Below, piece after piece: positions 58,394-64,000 of a DNA stretch of 64,000 nt. The translations under genes and the position numbers were made by a program. Source of the stretch: Rathayibacter caricis DSM 15933. GTDB lineage: Bacteria > Actinomycetota > Actinomycetes > Actinomycetales > Microbacteriaceae. Every line of letters starts with the position of its first letter. Within the stretch, counting starts at the first letter, position 1. The notes under the pieces are model-generated. The model ran no database searches. It had not been told where the DNA came from and was given only the letters and a program-made list of their open reading frames with translations. The DNA is taken from the NCBI RefSeq assembly GCF_003044275.1, contig NZ_PZPL01000001.1, forward strand, positions 372,001 through 436,000. The letters run 5' to 3'.

Positions 58394-60904
58394 TTACGCC
58401 ATCAGGTCGGGCGTCGCCGGGCCGGCGGTCGCCGCTCCGGTTGTCGCGCCGGCGCTGATCGAGATGAGGCGCGGAGTCGTCGTGAAGACGAACTTGCCCT
58501 CGGCGAAGTCCACGTGGATGTGGTCTCCGGAGCCGAGCTGGCCGTGCAGGATCTGCTCGGACAGCTGGTCCTCGATCTCGCGCTGGATCGCGCGGCGGAG
58601 GGGGCGGGCACCGAGGGCCGGGTCGAACCCGACCTCGATGAGGCGCTCCTTCGCCGGCTGCGTCAGCTCGACCGTCATGTCGCGGTCGAGCAGGCGGTCG
58701 CTCAGGCGCTTGATGAACAGGTCCACGATCTGGAGCAGCTCGGGCTTGGACAGCTGCGGGAAGACGATGACGTCGTCCACGCGGTTGAGGAACTCGGGCT
58801 TGAAGTGCTTCTTGAGCTCCTCGTTGACCTTGCCCTTCATGCGGTCGTAGCCGGTGGCGTTGTCGCCCTCGATCTGGAAGCCGACCGGGCCGCCCGCGAT
58901 GTCGCGCGCACCGAGGTTGGTGGTCATGATGATGACGGTGTTCTTGAAGTCGACCACCCGGCCCTGACCGTCGGTCAGGCGTCCCTCCTCCAGGATCTGG
59001 AGGAGCGAGTTGAAGATGTCGGGGTGCGCCTTCTCGATCTCGTCGAACAGGACCACGCTGAAGGGCTTCCGGCGGACCTTCTCGGTGAGCTGGCCGCCCT
59101 CCTCGAAGCCGACGAACCCGGGAGGGGCGCCGAAGAGCCGCGAGACGGTGTGCTTCTCGCCGTACTCCGACATGTCGAGCGAGATCATCGCGTCCTCGTC
59201 GTCGAACAGGAACTCGGCGAGCGCCTTCGCGAGCTCCGTCTTGCCGACGCCCGTGGGGCCGGCGAAGATGAACGACCCGGAGGGGCGCTTGGGATCCTTG
59301 AGACCCGCGCGGGTGCGGCGGATGGTGCGCGAGAGGGCCGCGATGGCCTCCTCCTGACCGATGACGCGCTGGTGCAGCGCCTTCTCCATGAAGACGAGCC
59401 GCGAGGACTCCTCCTCGGTCAGCTTGAACACCGGGATGCCGGTCGCCTGGGCGAGGACCTCGGCGATCAGGCCCTCGTCGACGACACCGGTCGCCTTGAC
59501 GTCGCCCGACTTCCACTTCTTCTCGAGGCGCAGGCGCTCACCGAGCAGCTGCTTCTCCTCGTCGCGGAGCGACGCGGCCTTCTCGAAGTCCTGGTCCTCG
59601 ATCGCGGCCTCCTTCGCGGCGCGGACGACGGCGATGCGGTCGTCGAAGTCGCGCAGCTCCGGCGGGGCCGACAGGATCGACAGGCGCAGGCGTGCGCCGG
59701 CCTCGTCGATCAGGTCGATGGCCTTGTCGGGCAGGAAGCGGTCGCTGATGTAGCGGTCGGCGAGGTTGGCGGCCGAGACGATCGCGCCGTCGGTGATGGA
59801 CACCTTGTGGTGCGCCTCGTAGCGGTCGCGCAGGCCCTTGAGGATGTTGATCGTGTGAGGGAGCGACGGCTCCGCCACCTGGATCGGCTGGAAGCGGCGC
59901 TCGAGAGCGGCGTCCTTCTCGAAGTGCTTGCGGTACTCGTCCAGCGTGGTCGCGCCGATCGTCTGCAGCTCGCCGCGGGCGAGCAGCGGCTTGAGGATCG
60001 AGGCGGCGTCGATCGCGCCCTCCGCGGCCCCTGCGCCGACGAGGGTGTGGATCTCGTCGATGAAGGTGATGATGTCGCCGCGGGTGCGGATCTCCTTCGT
60101 CACCTTCTTCAGGCGCTCCTCGAAGTCACCGCGGTAGCGGGAACCGGCGATGAGCGAGCCGAGGTCGAGCGTGTAGAGCTGCTTGTCCTTCAGCGTCTCG
60201 GGCACGTCGCCGCGCACGATCGCCTGGGCCAGACCCTCGACGACGGCGGTCTTGCCGACGCCGGGCTCGCCGATCAGCACGGGGTTGTTCTTGGAGCGGC
60301 GCGAGAGGATCTGCATCACGCGCTCGATCTCCTTCTCGCGCCCGATGACCGGGTCGAGCTTGTTGTCGCGCGCGGCCTGGGTCAGGTTGCGGCCGAACTG
60401 GTCGAGGATCTGCGAGCCGCCCTGGGGCTGCTGCTGCTCTCCTCCGACCGCGACCTGCTCCTTGCCCTGGTAGCCGGACAGCAGCTGGATGACCTGCTGG
60501 CGCACGCGGTTGAGGTCGGCGCCGAGCTTGACGAGCACCTGCGCGGCGACGCCCTCGCCCTCGCGGATGAGCCCGAGCAGGATGTGCTCGGTGCCGATGT
60601 AGTTGTGGCCGAGCTGCAGAGCCTCGCGGAGCGAGAGCTCGAGCACCTTCTTGGCGCGCGGCGTGAACGGGATGTGACCCGTCGGCTGCTGCTGCCCCTG
60701 GCCGATGATGTCCTGGACCTGCTCGCGCACCGCGTCGAGCGAGATGCCGAGGGACTCGAGCGCCTTGGCGGCCACTCCCTCGCCCTCGTGGATCAGCCCG
60801 AGCAGGATGTGCTCCGTGCCGATGTAGTTGTGATTGAGCATCTTGGCCTCTTCCTGGGCCAGGACGACGACGCGCCGTGCGCGATCGGTGAATCTCTCGA
60901 ACAT
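58394..60904 (-). CDS. clpC: ATP-dependent Clp protease ATP-binding subunit ClpC
   Basis: 836 residues from ATG 60904 with GGGAG 8 bases upstream; the longer open frame is promoter DNA of the divergent gene. Two N-terminal Clp repeats ([13 protein letters not shown] at about 27 and 101), AAA module 1 with Walker A GEPGVGKT (212-219), a UVR-like middle domain ([20 protein letters not shown]), AAA module 2 with [12 protein letters not shown], and VGF/LGF-type ClpP-contact region. An unfoldase delivering substrates to ClpP; essential in relatives. Length is normal. Confidence 0.98.
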   Translation of the reverse strand: MFERFTDRARRVVVLAQEEAKMLNHNYIGTEHILLGLIHEGEGVAAKALESLGISLDAVREQVQDIIGQGQQQPTGHIPFTPRAKKVLELSLREALQLGHNYIGTEHILLGLIREGEGVAAQVLVKLGADLNRVRQQVIQLLSGYQGKEQVAVGGEQQQPQGGSQILDQFGRNLTQAARDNKLDPVIGREKEIERVMQILSRRSKNNPVLIGEPGVGKTAVVEGLAQAIVRGDVPETLKDKQLYTLDLGSLIAGSRYRGDFEERLKKVTKEIRTRGDIITFIDEIHTLVGAGAAEGAIDAASILKPLLARGELQTIGATTLDEYRKHFEKDAALERRFQPIQVAEPSLPHTINILKGLRDRYEAHHKVSITDGAIVSAANLADRYISDRFLPDKAIDLIDEAGARLRLSILSAPPELRDFDDRIAVVRAAKEAAIEDQDFEKAASLRDEEKQLLGERLRLEKKWKSGDVKATGVVDEGLIAEVLAQATGIPVFKLTEEESSRLVFMEKALHQRVIGQEEAIAALSRTIRRTRAGLKDPKRPSGSFIFAGPTGVGKTELAKALAEFLFDDEDAMISLDMSEYGEKHTVSRLFGAPPGFVGFEEGGQLTEKVRRKPFSVVLFDEIEKAHPDIFNSLLQILEEGRLTDGQGRVVDFKNTVIIMTTNLGARDIAGGPVGFQIEGDNATGYDRMKGKVNEELKKHFKPEFLNRVDDVIVFPQLSKPELLQIVDLFIKRLSDRLLDRDMTVELTQPAKERLIEVGFDPALGARPLRRAIQREIEDQLSEQILHGQLGSGDHIHVDFAEGKFVFTTTPRLISISAGATTGAATAGPATPDLMA

Positions 60905-61051
60905 GCTGTCACTCCCTACGGAACCCGCAGGGGTGGGCTCCGATAGGACGACTGTAACCAGCGCTCCCCCGGGTCGGACCCCCTGTTCGCCCTGGGCGTG
61001 CAGCCGATCCCGCCCGGGCCCGCGGTCCATGCACAGGCATACACTTCCCGC

Positions 61052-62044
61052 ATGAGCAACCTGGAGAAGCACCCGGACGAGCACCCGGTGTCCTCCGCCC
61101 GCGGCACGGCGGTCGGCTCCCCCGGCATCGAGGTTCTGGAGGCGCGCCTCGTGCCCCTCGGCGGCCCCCGCGCCATCGAGGTGCGGCGCACGCTTCCGCA
61201 GCGCTCGCGGTCGACGATCGGCGCCTGGTGCTTCGCCGACCACTACGGACCGGTGACGCTGGGCGAGGAGGCCGGGATGGACGTGCCCCCGCACCCGCAC
61301 ACGGGACTCCAGACGGTCAGCTGGCTGTTCGAGGGCGAGATCGACCACCGGGACAGCGTCGGGAGCCACCAGCTCGTGCGGCCGGGCGAGCTCAACCTGA
61401 TGACCGCGGGCAGCGGCATCTCGCACTCCGAGGTCTCGACCGGAGGCGCTCCTGTGCTGCACGGCGTCCAGCTGTGGGTCGCCCTCCCCGAGAGCGCGCT
61501 GGCCATCGATCCGTTCTTCGAGCACCACCGCGGCGTCCGCGTCGACCTGCCGGGCGCGGTGGTCCGCGTGTTCCTCGGAGGGATGCTGGGCGCGTCCGTG
61601 CCCGCGAGCACCTTCACTCCGCTCGTCGCCGCGCAGATCGACCTGGAGCCGGGGGCGTCGGTCGACCTGCCGATCGACTCCGGCTGGGAGCACGGCGTGC
61701 TGGTCGACTCCGGTCCGGTCGTCGTCGAGGGGGTCGAGGTCGCGCGCGCGGATCTGGCCTACGTCGCACCGGGACCCGCGACCCTGCGCCTGTCAGTCGG
61801 CGACGCGGGCGGCCGCGTGGTGCTGATCGGCGGTGAGCCGTTCGGGGAGGACCTCGTGATGTGGTGGAACTTCGTCGGCCGGCGCCACGACGACATCGCG
61901 GCGGCGCGCGAGCGCTGGCAGGCCGATGTGATCGACGGAGGAGACCCCGCGGGTCCGTTCGGCACCGTCACCGGCTACGACGGCCGCTCCCTCCCGGCGC
62001 CGACCCTCCCGACGGTGCGGCTCAAGCCGCGCCGCCGGGTCTGA
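61052..62044 (+). CDS. Pirin family protein
   Basis: 330 residues from ATG 61052. Double cupin: DVPPHPHTGLQTVSWLFEGE (metal histidines) and GSHQLVRPGELNLMTAG with SGISHSEVS, then a second cupin half and a family C-terminal WWNFVGRRHDDI. Pirins bind Fe and some act as quercetinases or regulators; activity here unknown. No ribosome binding site; a TACACT -10-like box 6 bases before the ATG suggests a leaderless transcript. Divergent from clpC. Confidence 0.92.
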   Translation: MSNLEKHPDEHPVSSARGTAVGSPGIEVLEARLVPLGGPRAIEVRRTLPQRSRSTIGAWCFADHYGPVTLGEEAGMDVPPHPHTGLQTVSWLFEGEIDHRDSVGSHQLVRPGELNLMTAGSGISHSEVSTGGAPVLHGVQLWVALPESALAIDPFFEHHRGVRVDLPGAVVRVFLGGMLGASVPASTFTPLVAAQIDLEPGASVDLPIDSGWEHGVLVDSGPVVVEGVEVARADLAYVAPGPATLRLSVGDAGGRVVLIGGEPFGEDLVMWWNFVGRRHDDIAAARERWQADVIDGGDPAGPFGTVTGYDGRSLPAPTLPTVRLKPRRRV

Positions 62045-62078
62045 TCGCGCCGGGCCGGACTGCTCAGGACCCGACCGC

Positions 62079-63518
62079 TCAGGACTCCGTCGCGGCGCTC
62101 GCCTTGTCGACGCCGCTCTTCTGCTCACCGCTCTCCTGGCCGGCGCTCTCCGCTTCCTTCTGAGCCGCCTTCTCGGCCGCCGCCCGGTCGGTCGCCTCCG
62201 CCGACTCGCGGAAGGCGCGGCGCGGATCCTGCGTGGCGCTCATCGGCGAGAGGTCGCGCGAGCCGATCGCGTCGACGACCCAGCCCGAGATCACGCGCCA
62301 CTTGCGATCCAGGGTCGGCATGGCCGCTCCGTGGTAAGCCCGGTGGGCCAGCCAGGCGAGCGGACCCCGGAGCTTGACGCCCTTGATCACGCCCGCGCCC
62401 TTGCCGATGCCGTACTCCGCGACGGTGCCGACGGACGCGTGCCGGTACTCCTCGACGGTGCCGCCGGTGAGGTCGGCGACGATGTTCGCCGCGAGCAGCT
62501 TGGCCTGGCGGACCGCGTTCTGCGCGTTCGGCGGGTAGTACGCGGGCTGCTTCTCGGAGGTGAGATCCGGGATCTGCGCTCCGTCGCCGGCCGCCCACGC
62601 GCCGGGCACCGGAGTGCCGTCCTCGCGGATCACGCGCAGCCGCGCGTCCGCCATCACATGGCCGCGGGGGCCTCGGGGCGCGTCGGTGGCGTCGAGGACA
62701 GGGTTCGGCTTCACTCCCGCCGTCCAGACGATGGTCGCCGACGGGATCCGCTCGCCGCTCGAGAGCTCGACGACGCCGTCCTCGCACGAGGGCATCGTGG
62801 TCTTCAGGTGCACGTGCACGCCGCGGGCGCGCAGGTGCTCGAGCGTCCACTTCGACAGCTCGGGGCCGACCTCGGGCGCGACCCGGTCGAGCGCCTCGAC
62901 GAGGTGCCAGGTCACGTCGCCCATCGAGAGCGAGGGCTGCGCGGCGAGCGTGCGGCGGCTGAGGTCGAGCAGCTCGCTCAGCGCCTCGACGCCCGTGTAG
63001 CCGCCGCCGACGAAGACGAAGGTGAGCAGCCGCCGGCGCTCCGCCGCATCGGTCGTGAGCGCCGCCCGCGCGATGTTCTCGATGACGCGGTCGCGCAGAT
63101 GGGCGGCCTCCTCGAGGGTCTTGAAGCCGATGCCGTGCTCGGCGAGCCCGGGCGTCGGGAAGGTGCGCGTGACGGCGCCCAGGGCGAACACCACCTGGTC
63201 GAAGGCGATCGTGCGCGTCGAGCCGTCGAGAGCGGCGACCTCGGCGCTGCGCTCCTCGAGGCTCACTCCGGTGATCGATCCGCGGATCACGCGGGTGCGC
63301 TTGAGGGCGGAGATCAGCGGGACGGTCACGTGCCGCGGCTGCACGTGCCCGCCGGCCACCTCGGGCAGCAGCGGCTGGTAGGTCATGTAGGGGTTGGGCT
63401 CGACGACCGTGACGTCGATCGGAGCGAGACCCCGGCGCTTCTCGAGCCCCCACGCCGTGTAGAGGCCGACGTAGCCGCCGCCGAGGATGAGGATGCGCGT
63501 GGTTCCGGATGCCGTCAT
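62079..63518 (-). CDS. ndh: Type II NADH dehydrogenase (NDH-2)
   Basis: 479 residues from ATG 63518. FAD motif RILILGGGYVGLYTAWGL at the N-terminus, NADH motif FVFVGGGYTGVEALSEL, and IVWTAGVKPNP plus YYPPNAQNAVRQAKLLAANI typical of NDH-2; the C-terminal region has an amphipathic membrane-contact segment (RGPLAWLAHRAYHGAAM). A non-proton-pumping enzyme moving electrons from NADH to menaquinone. The last 60 residues are Ala/Glu-rich and charged, unlike the core. Confidence 0.93.
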   Translation of the reverse strand: MTASGTTRILILGGGYVGLYTAWGLEKRRGLAPIDVTVVEPNPYMTYQPLLPEVAGGHVQPRHVTVPLISALKRTRVIRGSITGVSLEERSAEVAALDGSTRTIAFDQVVFALGAVTRTFPTPGLAEHGIGFKTLEEAAHLRDRVIENIARAALTTDAAERRRLLTFVFVGGGYTGVEALSELLDLSRRTLAAQPSLSMGDVTWHLVEALDRVAPEVGPELSKWTLEHLRARGVHVHLKTTMPSCEDGVVELSSGERIPSATIVWTAGVKPNPVLDATDAPRGPRGHVMADARLRVIREDGTPVPGAWAAGDGAQIPDLTSEKQPAYYPPNAQNAVRQAKLLAANIVADLTGGTVEEYRHASVGTVAEYGIGKGAGVIKGVKLRGPLAWLAHRAYHGAAMPTLDRKWRVISGWVVDAIGSRDLSPMSATQDPRRAFRESAEATDRAAAEKAAQKEAESAGQESGEQKSGVDKASAATES

Positions 63519-63652
63519 GTCGGTCCCTTCTCGGACCCGGCGCGACGAGCGGCCGGGTGCAGCGGTGCGGAGGAGTGTCCGACGCTACGCCGAGGGTGTT
63601 CCGGGGGACAGGGCCTTGCGCCCGCGCGGCTGAGCGGCAAGAGTGCCGCCGG

Positions 63653-64000
63653 TCAGCCGACCGCGCGCTCCTCGTCGCGCAGGCGCCGGCGGTACTCGCT
63701 GGGCGAGAGCCCCGTCTGCGTGGCGATCGCCCGGCGCAGCCGCTCGGGCGACGAGAACCCCGCCCGCCGAGCGATGTCGCTGAGCGGCAGGTCCTCCCCC
63801 TCCGGACCGCCGACGATGCGGAGCGCGCTCTCGGTGCGCACCGTCGAGATGAGCTCCCGGAGCGTCGTGCCGCGCTCGTCGGCGATCGCCCGCTGCAGCG
63901 TGCGCAGGCTCACCCGGCAGCGGCGGGCGACGGTGCCGGGATCGAGGCCCGGATCGGTGTGGTCGGCCTGCACGACCCGCTCGGCCGCCTCGACCATGTC
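63653..64000 (-). CDS. AraC family transcriptional regulator, C-terminal part (5' end outside window)
   Basis: The frame runs off the window end at 64000. The visible 115 or so residues are a full AraC DNA-binding domain: VARRCRVSLRTLQRAIADE and LPLSDIARRAGFSSPERLRRAI with TGLSPSEYRRRL at the end. The N-terminal sensor part lies outside, so the ligand is unknown. The MVEAA methionine at 63997 is internal rather than the true start. Confidence 0.9.
   Translation of the reverse strand, partial: DMVEAAERVVQADHTDPGLDPGTVARRCRVSLRTLQRAIADERGTTLRELISTVRTESALRIVGGPEGEDLPLSDIARRAGFSSPERLRRAIATQTGLSPSEYRRRLRDEERAVG

Overview
High-GC actinobacterial chromosome segment, most likely from the family Microbacteriaceae (a Rathayibacter- or Curtobacterium-like genus). 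Supporting signs are GC-rich third codon positions, GTG/TTG starts, several probable leaderless genes, a clpC-radA neighbourhood with an actinobacterial-type N-acetylglutamate synthase, sugar ABC operons without their own ATPase, and copies of a TGGTCGAGCAGCCGCGCAGC-type palindromic repeat that I associate with this family. No plasmid, prophage, CRISPR or complete insertion sequence was seen. Genus placement is inference.

Layout. 0-2.1 kb: end of an AraC regulator, a secreted beta-propeller protein and tRNA-Arg(ACG). 2.1-5.0 kb: an AT-richer, gene-poor accessory stretch next to the tRNA, with a small low-GC gene and a secreted-protein gene interrupted by an in-frame TAG. 5-7.3 kb: a coupled sugar isomerase / Gfo-Idh-MocA dehydrogenase pair. 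7.3-9.3 kb: MerR regulator plus flavin monooxygenase. 9.3-15.7 kb: an amino-sugar (galactosamine-type) catabolic operon (KbaY, KbaZ, AgaS-like SIS protein, BadF-type kinase, DMT permease) opposite its DeoR regulator. 15.7-20.1 kb: NTF2-like protein, SGNH hydrolase, acyltransferase, and a GntR regulator facing a D-tartrate dehydratase-like enolase-superfamily enzyme. 20.2-23.3 kb: a second MerR / MFS / flavin monooxygenase module paralogous to the first. 23.4-27.5 kb: TetR, SMP-30 lactonase, 14-helix MFS exporter and SDR. 27.6-32.7 kb: TspO-like protein, HMG-CoA-lyase / CaiB CoA-transferase pair, YgiC-YgiB pair. 32.8-35 kb: TetR-MFS drug-export operon.

35-41.5 kb is a LacI-controlled sugar ABC uptake operon (binding lipoprotein, two permeases, DHDPS-family aldolase, DUF4862 protein). 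41.5-46.5 kb holds a HEAT protein, a DHFR-like protein, a RelE/Phd toxin-antitoxin pair, an MFS exporter, a MOSC protein and a hydrolase. 46.5-49.2 kb has two FUSC transporters around a MarR regulator. 49.2-52.6 kb has tandem palindromic repeats, a fibronectin/Ig-repeat secreted protein and tRNA-Ser(CGA). 52.7-64 kb is mostly core: hydrolase, radA, DUF2207 protein, argA-like GNAT, clpC, pirin, NDH-2 and a truncated AraC gene.

Together the window describes a plant- or soil-associated heterotroph with many small, locally regulated catabolic and detoxification modules inserted around core genes. The clearest new-looking signal is the pair of MerR/flavin-monooxygenase modules sharing one 22-bp operator architecture at four sites. 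Others are a MarR-FUSC divergent promoter in which both GTG starts lie inside mirrored operator-like repeats, and the amber-interrupted secreted protein in the island beside tRNA-Arg.
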